Positions 8,320-17,406 of a DNA stretch of 64,000 bases are shown one piece after another (position 1 is the stretch's first letter; each line of letters begins with the position of its first letter). The notes under the pieces are model-generated. The model made no database searches, was not told where the DNA came from, and saw only the letters and a program-made list of their open reading frames with translations. Source of the DNA: Candidatus Nitrosopumilus sp. (GTDB lineage Archaea; Thermoproteota; Nitrososphaeria; Nitrososphaerales; Nitrosopumilaceae); NCBI GenBank assembly GCA_003702525.1, contig REGJ01000001.1, positions 1 to 64,000 on the forward strand, read 5' to 3'. The translations under genes and the position numbers were made by a program.

Positions 8320-9569
8320 GTTCGAATTTTCTCTATTCTGATTTTTTGAGGAATGTTCTTTGATACTTTTTCTACAACTATTCTGAGGTCTTCTACCTCT
8401 ACTTTGTCTCCTTCTTGAGGAATATCTTGCAGTCTTTCATGCAGTAATCCACTAAGTGTGGCATAGTCATCTCCTTCAGGCACATTGGTTTTGAAAATTT
8501 CATTCACAATGTCGATTTCAATGTCTCCGTTTGTAACAATTGTATCTTGATCAACTCTTTCATAACCTCTAGTTCTAGTTAGGTCTGTCTCATCTTCAAT
8601 TTCACCAACAATTTCTTCTAACAAGTCTTCTAGTGTCACTAATCCTTCAACTCCCCCATGTTCATCAACAACAATCGCCATGTGCGTTTTTCTTCCCTTC
8701 ATTTCTTTTAGTAAAGAACTAACCATCTTTTCTTGTGATGCAAATACTGGTTTTCTTGCAATTTGTTCTAAACTAACAACTTCGTTGTCTTTTTCTAACT
8801 CTTTTAGTACGTCTCTTGCATGAATGAATCCCACAATATCGTCTTGTGTTTCTCCATAAATCGGAATTCTAGAATGCCCGCTCTGGTTAATTTGTGGTAA
8901 TGCTTCAAAAAGTAACATCTTTGAATTTAGTGTAAACATCTTTGTTCTTGGAGTCATTACTGAGCGAATTACAGTATCATCAAATTTCAAAGCCCCATGA
9001 ACTAATTCCATCTCATCTTTTTCAAGGGCTTTTTCTTCTAAACCCTGATCAATAACACCTTTAATCTCCTCTTCAGTAATCGGTGGAGGAGTATAACTGC
9101 TGCCTGTTAATCTTACAACTCCTTTTGTAACAACTTCAAAGAATTTCACAATTGGATAAAATACATAACTGAATCCTAACAATACTGGGGCATATCTTAA
9201 TGCAATTTTTGTAGAGTTTGCATTACAGTATGTCTTTGGAGTAATTTCACCAAATATCAGTATCAAAAATGTCATAATACCTACTGCAATTCCTAGTCCT
9301 TCGTCTCCAAACATTCTGATTGCAACACTTGTTGCCAATGCAGATGCACCAACATTTACCAAATTATTGCCTAGATTGACACTAGACATCATCCAACTTG
9401 GATTTGTTTTTAATTTGTGAAGTGCCTTGGCACCTTTTTTTTCTTCATTGAGTAATTGAACAACTTTGGACTTTCTTACTCCAACTAGTGCTACTTCTAA
9501 GCCACTGAAGAAACCTGATAATCCAATTAGTACAGCTAACGCTCCAATTTCAACCCATAAATCTACCAT
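8316..9569 (-). CDS. CNNM/CorC-type membrane protein (DUF21-CBS-CBS-CorC_HlyC)
   Basis: Domain order over 417 residues: DUF21 membrane domain with about four helices (residues 5-180), a tandem CBS pair (about 195-320, with typical SVMTPRTKM and MAIVVDEHGGVEGLVTLED), and a C-terminal CorC/HlyC transporter-associated domain (about 335-415). The family is linked to Mg2+ or Co2+ export. Which ion it handles here cannot be read from sequence. Confidence 0.88.
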   Translation of the reverse strand: MVDLWVEIGALAVLIGLSGFFSGLEVALVGVRKSKVVQLLNEEKKGAKALHKLKTNPSWMMSSVNLGNNLVNVGASALATSVAIRMFGDEGLGIAVGIMTFLILIFGEITPKTYCNANSTKIALRYAPVLLGFSYVFYPIVKFFEVVTKGVVRLTGSSYTPPPITEEEIKGVIDQGLEEKALEKDEMELVHGALKFDDTVIRSVMTPRTKMFTLNSKMLLFEALPQINQSGHSRIPIYGETQDDIVGFIHARDVLKELEKDNEVVSLEQIARKPVFASQEKMVSSLLKEMKGRKTHMAIVVDEHGGVEGLVTLEDLLEEIVGEIEDETDLTRTRGYERVDQDTIVTNGDIEIDIVNEIFKTNVPEGDDYATLSGLLHERLQDIPQEGDKVEVEDLRIVVEKVSKNIPQKIRIEKIRT

Positions 9570-9708
9570 GATCTTATCCTCCAGAAAATTTTATCAGAAC
9601 AACTATGTTGTTTTTTCATTTAGTATTTTTGCACCATCTCTTTGGTATAGTAAATTCACAAAACAGGGATTTAACCTTTAAGATGTAACAATAATTCTAA
9701 CAATTCCG

Positions 9709-9726
9709 AGCCTAAAAAACGAGGCT
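9709..9726 (-). terminator. Short hairpin over the thrC stop codon
   Basis: AGCCT (9709-9713) and AGGCT (9722-9726) form a 5-bp inverted repeat. On the minus strand the loop is T-rich (CGTTTTTT) and the stem contains the thrC TAG stop. A T-run at a gene end fits archaeal termination; the short hairpin may be incidental. Confidence 0.35.
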
Positions 9727-11062
9727 AATTTTTTGGAGGTTTTGCAAATTTATTTTGAGGATTATGGTGATAATCTACTGGAAGCATTGCATCTTTTTGT
9801 CTACCTGTAAGAATTCCAACTACCGTATCATCTTTCTTGATGATTCCTTCGCCCATTAACTTCTTTACACCAACTACTGATGCACCGGATGCCATCTCAC
9901 AATCAAAACCATTGAGGCCAACTACTGACATTCCATCAAGCATTTCTGAATCTGAAACAGTTGTTGCAACCCCATTAGTAAATTCTAGTGCACGTAATCC
10001 TTTCAAAATATTTGCAGGTCTTCCAATTTGTATTGCAGTAGCTTTTGTCTTTGGTCTGATTCCTTTTGAATCCAAATCATCATAGTATCTTGTAATTAGT
10101 TCGGTGTTTGGTTTTCCTTTATTCCATCTTAATTCTTCCCCTTCAAATTTACCATTGTACAAATCAGATAATGTACTTGCACCTTCAGAATTAATTACTG
10201 CAATTCTTGGAATTTTTTTAATCCAACCCCACTCGTATAACTCCATCAATGCTTTTCCACAACTTGATGTATTTCCTAATGCACCACCAGGGTAAACAAT
10301 CCAATCTGGAGCTTCCCAATTAAGATATTCTAATGCTCTAAATGGAATTGTTTTTTGCCCTTCAATTCTAAATGGATTGACAGAGTTTACAGTGTATCCA
10401 TCATGATTCTGTGCATCATCTAATGATTGTTTTAATGCATCATCAAAGTTTCCGTCAATTTCTAAAATCTGAGCTCCAAATTGATATGCTTGACTTAATT
10501 TTCCTGGAGCAATTTGTCCTGCAGGAATGTAAACATCGCAGTTTATCCCTTCATTTGCTGCAAACATGCCTGCCGATGCGGAAGTATTTCCTGTAGATGC
10601 ACAGACTATCTTTTTTGCACCTACCATCTTTGCATGAGTTACTGCAGTAGCCATTCCATTATCTTTGAATGACCCACTTGGATTGTATCCTTCAGGTTGT
10701 AACCATAAATTATCATTTGAAATTCCTACAAACTCTGATGCTTTTGCCATATGGTATGGCTTTGAGAGTCTTCCTTCTGCACCATCAAGTGAAACCAAAA
10801 ATTTTGAGCATTCTTCAATATTTTCGGTATCAACCTGACAAAAGTTTAGTAATTCTCTAAATCTCCAAACCCCACTTTCGTTGAAAATATTCCCTTGAGA
10901 GTTTCGTCTATCGTAAAAAACTTCTTTTAGATTTTCAGAGGGAGTGTGTTTGTATTTCACATCAAGCAAATGTCCTTTTTCACATTGAACATTTGTACTC
11001 TCAATTGGGTATTCAATTCCACATTGCGGATCAATACATTTGAGAAATGCGTCTCCCTGCAT
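9725..11062 (-). CDS. thrC: Threonine synthase
   Basis: A PLP enzyme making threonine from O-phosphohomoserine. The PLP lysine is Lys133 in NPSGSFKDNG, and ASTGNTSASAG is the phosphate-binding/substrate segment. A small N-terminal zinc-ribbon-like part carries Cys9, Cys14 and Cys27, as in many archaeal ThrC proteins. Length 445 is somewhat longer than the roughly 400 of core enzymes. Threonine made here can feed the threonine ammonia-lyase at 20756-21964. Confidence 0.92.
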   Translation of the reverse strand: MQGDAFLKCIDPQCGIEYPIESTNVQCEKGHLLDVKYKHTPSENLKEVFYDRRNSQGNIFNESGVWRFRELLNFCQVDTENIEECSKFLVSLDGAEGRLSKPYHMAKASEFVGISNDNLWLQPEGYNPSGSFKDNGMATAVTHAKMVGAKKIVCASTGNTSASAGMFAANEGINCDVYIPAGQIAPGKLSQAYQFGAQILEIDGNFDDALKQSLDDAQNHDGYTVNSVNPFRIEGQKTIPFRALEYLNWEAPDWIVYPGGALGNTSSCGKALMELYEWGWIKKIPRIAVINSEGASTLSDLYNGKFEGEELRWNKGKPNTELITRYYDDLDSKGIRPKTKATAIQIGRPANILKGLRALEFTNGVATTVSDSEMLDGMSVVGLNGFDCEMASGASVVGVKKLMGEGIIKKDDTVVGILTGRQKDAMLPVDYHHNPQNKFAKPPKN

Positions 11063-11164
11063 ACCCCTTACAAAAAATTATGATAATTTAAAGCAAAGGT
11101 GCAATTTTCTATAGTTGAAGCTATTTTTCCTAAACTTTAGATTAGATGGGTTTGAAAATTAGTT

Positions 11165-11539
11165 GTGGTTACATACATTGAATATCTCAAAAGTATTCTG
11201 TTACAAATTCTTGAATCTTATGAGAATCTAAAAGAAATTCAAGACAAACCTGGAGATCTAGACCTTATCAAAAAAGAATCACTCAAAATTAATGGGTTTT
11301 TCAAGGTTATTTCAAACAAAGTTGAAGATACCAAAATACCCCATTCAGATTTCAAACCTTTAAAATTAAAATTTAAAAATTATTTGGAAAATTATTACTT
11401 TGAACAAGAGATTGAGACAATGGCGCCACTATATCAAGATGATCTGCATAGAGTAAAAAATATGAGATTAAAGATTCTAGAATCATTTGATGAGAACAAA
11501 ATCATGACTGATATCAAGGGGTTTATGGATAAGATTTGA
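11165..11539 (+). CDS. Hypothetical helical protein
   Basis: This 124-residue protein starts at GTG 11165. It is mostly predicted helix with no cysteines and no membrane segment. It overlaps the start of the Cys-rich microprotein gene at 11536 by 4 bases, suggesting translational coupling. Family not recognised. Confidence 0.55.
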   Translation: MVTYIEYLKSILLQILESYENLKEIQDKPGDLDLIKKESLKINGFFKVISNKVEDTKIPHSDFKPLKLKFKNYLENYYFEQEIETMAPLYQDDLHRVKNMRLKILESFDENKIMTDIKGFMDKI

Positions 11540-11640
11540 GTGACAAAAAATGTGTATTATGTGGGTGTAAAGATCACAAATTGTTTGGATGTAATAGACA
11601 TATGTCAAAAAAGTGCAGTTGTTTTAAACAAGAAAATTAG
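11536..11640 (+). CDS. Cys-rich microprotein (34 aa)
   Basis: The start is TTG 11536, overlapping the previous stop (TTGA). The product begins MSDKKCVLCGCKDHKLFGC and has seven Cys/His-type ligands arranged as CxxCxC, C, H, CxC. This looks like a zinc-binding knuckle. Overlap with the upstream gene supports expression from the same transcript. The protein is too short for a family call. Confidence 0.5.
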   Translation: MSDKKCVLCGCKDHKLFGCNRHMSKKCSCFKQEN

Positions 11641-11650
11641 TTTTTAGAAA

Positions 11651-11767
11651 TTATTTTCGTTTAGGTCCAGATCTTTCATGAAAATTTAAACAACATTTGC
11701 ATTCTTTTTCAAGACATTCAGATTCAGAATGATGGCCACAAATACCACATTCGCAACTTCCGGACAT
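11651..11767 (-). CDS. Cys-rich microprotein (38 aa)
   Basis: An ATG-started frame (11767) encodes MSGSCECGICGHHSE followed by a second CxxxxCxCC cluster and a basic tail. Eight Cys/His ligands in 38 residues suggest a metal-binding, ferredoxin- or zinc-knuckle-like peptide. It lies tail to tail, 10 bases from another Cys-rich microprotein on the opposite strand. Confidence 0.5.
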   Translation of the reverse strand: MSGSCECGICGHHSESECLEKECKCCLNFHERSGPKRK

Positions 11768-11835
11768 GTCAATTGTTATCTTAAATGGAATATAATTTAT
11801 CCCCCAAATTTTTATGAGTTTGAGGTCAAATGAGA

Positions 11836-12153
11836 TTATTTTTTAGATTTTGATTTTTTTCCAGAAGTTTCTTTTCCTTCTAATTCTTTCTCAATTTCTT
11901 CAGCTTTACTATCGACTGCTTTGATAACTTCTTGAATTAATCCATCTAGATCACTGTCTTCTACTTCTGGTTCTACAGTGGCTGCAATTTCATTGATTGT
12001 GTTTGAAATTTCAGCACTAACATCTTCAAAACTCTCAGGATCTTCATATGTTGAATTGTAGAGGTTTTTGAGGTTGTTTACATGACCTATCACTTGATCT
12101 GTTATGACAATCTTGTAATCAGTTCCATTTACATCAAATTCTTTTGAACTCAT
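11836..12153 (-). CDS. Hypothetical acidic protein with Lys tail
   Basis: This 105-residue protein has a small ordered N-terminus, an acidic helical middle and a C-terminal KKSKSKK tail. It contains no cysteine or membrane segment. It is co-oriented with the next two genes (12209-13403), with gaps of about 55 bases. Function unknown. Confidence 0.55.
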   Translation of the reverse strand: MSSKEFDVNGTDYKIVITDQVIGHVNNLKNLYNSTYEDPESFEDVSAEISNTINEIAATVEPEVEDSDLDGLIQEVIKAVDSKAEEIEKELEGKETSGKKSKSKK

Positions 12154-12208
12154 AACATTTTTCGAAATTGTATACTTATAATGTTTTTCAGTGGAAAATA
12201 ATGAATTA

Positions 12209-12799
12209 TTAGAATACTATGTAATCTAATGCTGAAGCATCACTGATTAGTCTGGTATGTTTTGAACCTACAACATACCCATTTTTGATATCTTCTGCAG
12301 GGATCCATCTGTTTGTAGATGTATAATGTCTTTTTTCTTGTAATTCTCTCTCAATTTCCTCTACATCAAATTCACCTTCTTCAACCTCTTGTGTAGCAAG
12401 GTGTTTGATTGTAACCAGAATTTTAGTTACTTTTACCCTATCTCCAAATTTCCATTTCATTGGAGGATGTTCATCCGATACTTCTAACACTTTGATTTTC
12501 ATCTGTTTATTTCCAAATGCATCATGACTGATCAGAGTTTTTTCATCTGTAAACTCTTCAAAAGTAATTCTAGAGTTTACTTCTGCATCAGATACTGTTT
12601 CTAACAGTGCTGCGGAGTTAAATTCAGTATTTGGTTTTTCATCATAACTTGTTTGAATACTGATTTCTGGTAATTGCGATTCTTCTGGTTCAGGAGTTGA
12701 TTCTACAACTGGTTCTGGGTTTTTAATTTCTTGAAGTCTTTTTACTTCTTCTTCCCATTGGAGTTGTGCTTCTTCATCCTTGTTTACTTCAGACAACAC
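12209..12799 (-). CDS. Hypothetical protein with acidic N-terminus
   Basis: This 196-residue product starts at GTG 12799. The first 60 or so residues are Glu/Pro-rich and likely disordered. The C-terminal 130 residues look like a small beta-rich domain (KWKFGDRVKVTKILVTIKH). Not recognised. It sits between the nuclease-like gene and the acidic protein gene on the same strand. Confidence 0.55.
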   Translation of the reverse strand: MLSEVNKDEEAQLQWEEEVKRLQEIKNPEPVVESTPEPEESQLPEISIQTSYDEKPNTEFNSAALLETVSDAEVNSRITFEEFTDEKTLISHDAFGNKQMKIKVLEVSDEHPPMKWKFGDRVKVTKILVTIKHLATQEVEEGEFDVEEIERELQEKRHYTSTNRWIPAEDIKNGYVVGSKHTRLISDASALDYIVF

Positions 12800-12854
12800 C
12801 TTTGATTCTTGTTTATTCTTTAAAAACGATTTGCAGGTTTTTTGAAATTAGGCA

Positions 12855-13403
12855 CTATTTGGGTTGTTTTGTTTTAAATGGCATTTTACATTCTTTTAGA
12901 TGGATCTCTTTTCGGGAACCATCTACTTTTGCATAGATTTTACCATCATATGTACAAACACAATCTGTAATGTCTAATTTTTCATCCCAAATTTTGTAAA
13001 ATTCTCTTAATTCTCGACTTTCGTATTTGCCCACCCCTAATCTTTTCTTGGATAGGAACTTGAATGCCAATAACACATGTCTTTTTTTGTAAATATCAAA
13101 TGTCTTTATCCAGTCTAAACATCTTTCAATTTGATCATATGGAACTGGAAGTGAAGTACTAGTTCCTGATTTTGCCTCAATAGTAAAAATAGCACTATCT
13201 TCAGTATTTACTGCCAAAACATCTGGTAATGCTATACTTGGAGAGCCTAATCTGAATGCTTTCCAATCTGGAGATGCATTGAATCGTTTTACCAATGTAT
13301 CTTCCCATTGATATCCGCGCTGCCTACGTGTTTTTGCAGCTTTTTGATTATTGGTTTTTGTTTTTTTGGATAATTTTGAGATAGTTAGTGTTCTTGAGCG
13401 CAT
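12855..13403 (-). CDS. Holliday junction resolvase-like PD-(D/E)XK nuclease
   Basis: The Hjc-type core is visible: Glu34 in GYQWED, Asp61 in ALPDVLA, and Glu76-x-Lys78 in TIEAKSG, with a basic N-terminus. These are the metal and catalytic residues of archaeal Holliday junction resolvases, which cut four-way junctions during recombination. I prefer ATG 13403 (182 residues), which has GAGGAAG about 6 bases upstream and a TATA-like box about 25 bases upstream; the frame is also open to ATG 13466. Confidence 0.75.
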   Translation of the reverse strand: MRSRTLTISKLSKKTKTNNQKAAKTRRQRGYQWEDTLVKRFNASPDWKAFRLGSPSIALPDVLAVNTEDSAIFTIEAKSGTSTSLPVPYDQIERCLDWIKTFDIYKKRHVLLAFKFLSKKRLGVGKYESRELREFYKIWDEKLDITDCVCTYDGKIYAKVDGSRKEIHLKECKMPFKTKQPK

Positions 13404-13552
13404 ACCGTTCTTCCTCTTTTTAGATATAGTAAGGTGGGTAATTACATAATACCCGTTAAAATTCATTGAGCAGTTCGTTTCTTAATTGTGATAGAAACAG
13501 ACCCTGAATAAATTTTGGTAAAACAATAATACTCTAAAGAATAACTTGGTTT

Positions 13553-13651
13553 GTGGTAAAAAAGAAAAAGGAACTAAAACAACGCCAGAATCTTCAATGT
13601 CATTGGCATTGCCCTTGTGAAGATTGTAGGGATGACGATACATCTTATTGA
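13553..13651 (+). CDS. Cys/His microprotein (32 aa)
   Basis: Starting at GTG 13553, the frame encodes a basic N-terminus then CHWHCPCEDCRDDD. Four Cys and two His in a short stretch suggest zinc binding. Both ends lie in otherwise non-coding DNA. Family unknown. Confidence 0.4.
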   Translation: MVKKKKELKQRQNLQCHWHCPCEDCRDDDTSY

Positions 13652-13705
13652 AATCTCTTTTTCGACTAACACTTTGCCTAAATATAACATGGTTTCAAAT
13701 AACAC

Positions 13706-13906
13706 ATGTCTGAAATCATAATTGAAAAATTACTTGAACAAAGAGATTTTCATCTAAATACACTGAAACAATTAGAATTCCAATCAGTTATGGATCCTAC
13801 AGAAAATGAACTAAAAGAGATTGAAAAATTACAAACAACTACTGTTGATCAATTGAAAAAAGTAGAACAAGAAATTGCTTATCTTAATTCAAAAGAATCA
13901 TCATAA
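13706..13906 (+). CDS. Small coiled-coil protein
   Basis: A 66-residue acidic protein whose heptad-like Leu/Ile spacing (EKLLEQRDFHLNTLKQLEF and later EIEKLQ, LKKVEQEI) suggests an antiparallel helical hairpin. Function unknown. Confidence 0.55.
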   Translation: MSEIIIEKLLEQRDFHLNTLKQLEFQSVMDPTENELKEIEKLQTTTVDQLKKVEQEIAYLNSKESS

Positions 13907-13946
13907 ATTACAATGAGTTTATCAAACCCTTGTTTTTACAAAATTC

Positions 13947-14774
13947 ATGTTTGATGAAATAGTTCAGGATTTAGTTTCTATAAAACAAGATTTTGCCAAA
14001 AACTATTCGGGAAATGCCCATATTCAAGAGGTAGTTCCAGCCTCAAATTCTGAAAAATTTCCGTTTGAAGAAGGTCATCTACAATCTATCCACCAATTTG
14101 CAGAAAAAAACCCCATCTACTATAACTCATACAATGAAAAAATTTTAGAAACAGAATGTGTGGTTTATGAAGGCGACATTAATGATCATTGGTTAAACAG
14201 TATCAAACACGGCACAAGTTGCCAACCGTTTTACCCTACGTGGATGGTTTCAGCATATTTGATGGTGTTAATTGCAAAAAAATTGGGTTATGGAGAACTA
14301 ATCGATATTGGTTCAGGTGATGGCCGCATTGCATTTTGTGGAAAAGTCTTGGGATTTACAACTCATAGCATTGAAATCGATGATGGTCTAGTTGAATTAC
14401 AGAAATTAATCTGTAAAGACACCAAACAAAATTTTGATCCAAACTGTGAAGATGCATTAGAGTTTGATTATTCTAAATTCCAATTATCAAACCCCATATT
14501 TTTCATTGGAGGCTTGCCTCAAATGGGTGGGGATATGTTGGCAACTAGCATTATTGAAAAAATCAATTCTATTGAACAACTCAAAAATTCTACCGGAATA
14601 GTATTTGCAGGAACTCACTCAAAACGACAATTATCTGGAAACTTGACTAATGGTGGATGGAGTTCATTAATTCAAGATCATAATTTGCAAGTAACTGAAA
14701 CAGTTTCACTTCCTACTGTTTGGACATTTGATCAAACTACTGAAACACCATACATCTATACAAAATTCAACTAA
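13947..14774 (+). CDS. SAM-dependent methyltransferase-like protein
   Basis: The class I methyltransferase motif I is present at about residues 118-127 (LIDIGSGDGRI), followed by an acidic residue at the end of strand 2 (SIEIDDG). Substrate is not apparent; the N-terminal 90 residues are not recognised. Length 275. The 3' end overlaps the convergent DUF35 gene by 8 bases. Confidence 0.65.
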   Translation: MFDEIVQDLVSIKQDFAKNYSGNAHIQEVVPASNSEKFPFEEGHLQSIHQFAEKNPIYYNSYNEKILETECVVYEGDINDHWLNSIKHGTSCQPFYPTWMVSAYLMVLIAKKLGYGELIDIGSGDGRIAFCGKVLGFTTHSIEIDDGLVELQKLICKDTKQNFDPNCEDALEFDYSKFQLSNPIFFIGGLPQMGGDMLATSIIEKINSIEQLKNSTGIVFAGTHSKRQLSGNLTNGGWSSLIQDHNLQVTETVSLPTVWTFDQTTETPYIYTKFN

Positions 14775-15075
14775 CTTCAAAAAAATAATTTCCTTCATTA
14801 ATTCCGCATTTTGAAATTTTTACCATTTGATCAATGCGTGGTTCTTTAGTAATTTTTGCTATAATTCTAAAAGAATCTTCCATTTCTACAATGCAAAAAT
14901 AGTCTTCATTTTGCTTTGAAAATTCAATGATTTTACCTTGGAAATTCCCCTCTTTGAGAGTGGTTTTACCCATGCAATCATTACAGTATTCTGCCGGAGG
15001 CCATACCAATTTTTTGCAAACAGTGCATTCTGGAATCAAAAAATTCCCTTTGGAAATCTCTTCTTCAAAACTCAT
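14767..15075 (-). CDS. DUF35 OB-fold/zinc-ribbon acyl-CoA-associated protein
   Basis: The rubredoxin-like zinc ribbon has Cys17, Cys20, Cys31 and Cys34 (CTVCKKLVWPPAEYCNDC), followed by an OB-fold. DUF35 proteins are non-catalytic partners of thiolases; in methanogens one bridges thiolase and HMG-CoA synthase. Its start overlaps the thiolase stop by 4 bases, which supports that partnership here. Confidence 0.88.
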   Translation of the reverse strand: MSFEEEISKGNFLIPECTVCKKLVWPPAEYCNDCMGKTTLKEGNFQGKIIEFSKQNEDYFCIVEMEDSFRIIAKITKEPRIDQMVKISKCGINEGNYFFEVS

Positions 15076-16181
15076 TTTTCTAACACCAAAATAGTTGAAG
15101 ATGTTGCAGCTGCAGACATGTTGTGAACTAGACCTACATTTGCATTTTCAATCTGTCTTTTTTCTGCATTGTTTTGCAGTTGTTGTGTGATTTCTATTGT
15201 TTGTGCGATACCTGTTGCACCCAAAGGATGCCCACAACCTATCAACCCCCCACGTGGGTTAATTTTGAGATTTTTTGTTTCATAGAGTTCTTTAACAAGA
15301 GTAGTACCTTCTCCAGGATTTGACATGCCAATTGCTTCTAACGCCATTGGTTCACATACTGAAAATGCATCATGAACTTCTGCAACATTAACATCTTCTA
15401 TTTTTTTACCTGCCATTTGTAATGCTATTTTTGTTGCGTGTTTTGTAGATTCCATTGAGTAAAATGATTCATTTTTTGTAAATCCTGCTGAAATTGTTTT
15501 TTGTCCGACCCCTGAAACCCATATTGGCTGGTCAGTAATTTTTTTTATCATGTTTTCGGATGCTAGAATAATTGATGCACTTCCTGTACAAGATCTTGAA
15601 CAATCAAGTAATCTGATATCTTCAGTGATTTTTTTAGAATCTATTACATTCTGAACAGAGTATGTTTTTTTTGAAAGAGCATTTGGATTGTTTTGAGCAT
15701 GACTGTGATTTTTTACAGACACCAATGCCAATTGTTCATCAGTTACTGAGAATTTTCGTTTGTATGAACTAGTGAAAATGGATGCCCAAAATATTGGATG
15801 TTTGAATTCTCCTCTGGAATTATCCCAATCTAGAATCTGACCCGGACTATCATATCTTTCAGCCCCGCTTACTAATACCATATCTGCAAGACCTGATGCG
15901 ATGTAGGAATATGCTGAAACTATGGAATTTGTGCCTGAATTGCACAGATTTTCTATAGAATGGGCTGTTTTTGGTTGAATTCCAAGGCTTTCAGACAAGA
16001 TTGGGGCAAGGTATTTGGAATTATTGTTTGTAGATACCAAAACAGCATCAATTTCATTTTTTTCAATTTTAGGATTATTTGCAAAAAGGTTTTTTGCAGA
16101 TTCAAAAAGGATTGATTCTATTTTTTTATCATCTTTGGTAAACGGTGTAATCCCATATGCTGCAATTCCTACCTTGTTCAT
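15072..16181 (-). CDS. Thiolase (acetyl-CoA acetyltransferase-like)
   Basis: The nucleophilic Cys80 lies in IENLCNSGTNS. The C-terminal catalytic region has EVHDAFS and GGLIGCGHPLGATG, supplying the His and second Cys. This is the archaeal/SCP-x branch, which typically condenses two acetyl-CoA to acetoacetyl-CoA or cleaves it. Possible roles are mevalonate supply or the last step of the 3-hydroxypropionate/4-hydroxybutyrate cycle. Start ATG 16181 is chosen because the sequence MNKVGIAAYG aligns with family N-termini; ATG 16190 is the alternative. It is in an operon with the LLM enzyme and DUF35. Confidence 0.88.
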   Translation of the reverse strand: MNKVGIAAYGITPFTKDDKKIESILFESAKNLFANNPKIEKNEIDAVLVSTNNNSKYLAPILSESLGIQPKTAHSIENLCNSGTNSIVSAYSYIASGLADMVLVSGAERYDSPGQILDWDNSRGEFKHPIFWASIFTSSYKRKFSVTDEQLALVSVKNHSHAQNNPNALSKKTYSVQNVIDSKKITEDIRLLDCSRSCTGSASIILASENMIKKITDQPIWVSGVGQKTISAGFTKNESFYSMESTKHATKIALQMAGKKIEDVNVAEVHDAFSVCEPMALEAIGMSNPGEGTTLVKELYETKNLKINPRGGLIGCGHPLGATGIAQTIEITQQLQNNAEKRQIENANVGLVHNMSAAATSSTILVLEK

Positions 16182-16182
16182 A

Positions 16183-17148
16183 TTATTCATCCAAAAATGT
16201 TTTTTGTAGTAATCCAAATGATTCCATGGTATCCCTTACTGGGTTGAATTGTAGTATTGGTAAATCAATTCCAGTTTGTTTGAATGTCTCTAATTGTTTT
16301 TTACACTCTTCAGGAGTTCCTGATATTGCAAGTTCTTTTAACATAGAATCTGTAACTAGTTCATGATTTGATGAAAATCCTGATTTTTTAAATTCTTCAA
16401 ATATGTTTAATGTCTCTTTTTCAAACCCATTATTTGCCAAGAATTCTCTGTAAATTTTACCTACAGATACATAAAATGCCAATGTCTTTTTTGCACGTTC
16501 TATTGCTTCTTCAGAATTCTCTGAAACACATGTGATTATTTGGCATGTTACATCTATCTTTCTTTTTGATTGCATCTTTTGAATTGTTTCTTTCATTTCA
16601 TTTTTAGGTCTAAGATAGAAAATCACACCATCTCCAACATCCCATGTTAGATTTACCATTTTTTCATTAACTGCTGCAATGTATATTGGGATTGATTCTC
16701 TTTGAGGTTTGATCAATAATGTAAAATTCTTCAAATTAAAAATTTCCCCTGAATAATTAATTGGCTTTCCGGAAGTTATTAGTTTGATAATTTCTACATA
16801 CTCTTTCATTCTTTGCAAAGGCTTTTCAAAATTATATCCGTGAAAAGTCTCCACAATAGGCAAACTACTAGTACCAAGACCCAGAATCACTCTACCTTTT
16901 GATAGGGTATCCACAGTAACTGCTCCCATTGCAATTGAAGCAGGACTACGTGAGTAGATATTGATGATTGATGAGCCTATCTTTTGAGTAGTTGCTCTGC
17001 TTGAGACTGCACTGAGCATCGAAAAATTTTCCATACCCCATGTTTCAGGCACCCATATTGCATCGGTAGTTGTTTTAGATATCAATTCAGCGCAGTTTAG
17101 AACCTCATTTACTGACAACATTGAGCCTAAACTACATGCAATACGCAT
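16183..17148 (-). CDS. LLM-class (F420-dependent type) oxidoreductase
   Basis: A 321-residue luciferase-like TIM-barrel protein related to methylenetetrahydromethanopterin reductases. Family signs are VPETWGMENFSMLSAVSSRA and GRVILGLGTSS. Such enzymes use F420 or FMN. It is first in an operon, with the thiolase start touching its stop. The substrate is unknown; coupling to a thiolase and DUF35 suggests acyl-CoA chemistry. Confidence 0.82.
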   Translation of the reverse strand: MRIACSLGSMLSVNEVLNCAELISKTTTDAIWVPETWGMENFSMLSAVSSRATTQKIGSSIINIYSRSPASIAMGAVTVDTLSKGRVILGLGTSSLPIVETFHGYNFEKPLQRMKEYVEIIKLITSGKPINYSGEIFNLKNFTLLIKPQRESIPIYIAAVNEKMVNLTWDVGDGVIFYLRPKNEMKETIQKMQSKRKIDVTCQIITCVSENSEEAIERAKKTLAFYVSVGKIYREFLANNGFEKETLNIFEEFKKSGFSSNHELVTDSMLKELAISGTPEECKKQLETFKQTGIDLPILQFNPVRDTMESFGLLQKTFLDE

Positions 17149-17208
17149 GAAATACCTAGTACTGTTTGGATATTCTAGTGTTCTGTTTTAGCATTGGGTT
17201 AATTTTGA

Positions 17209-17397
17209 TTGAGGTGGCGTATTATTCGAAAATCTGTATATCTTAAACTGTTGAACGAACAAATATTTGCACAAAAACCATCCAAAGAATCTACTTTTTG
17301 GAATGATGCTACAAAATATGCTTCAGCAAGCAAAGATGAGTCATTTGTTGAAGAGGTAGCTTACATGATGGTTACTTTGCACAGAACTGGTGCATAA
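17209..17397 (+). CDS. Small hypothetical protein
   Basis: A 62-residue frame starts at TTG 17209. An inner TTG (about 17251) would give 48 residues and has no better ribosome site. The sequence STFWNDATKYASASKDESF reads as soluble helix. No family known; the start is weakly supported. Confidence 0.4.
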   Translation: MRWRIIRKSVYLKLLNEQIFAQKPSKESTFWNDATKYASASKDESFVEEVAYMMVTLHRTGA

Positions 17398-17406
17398 CTC
17401 AAAAAT

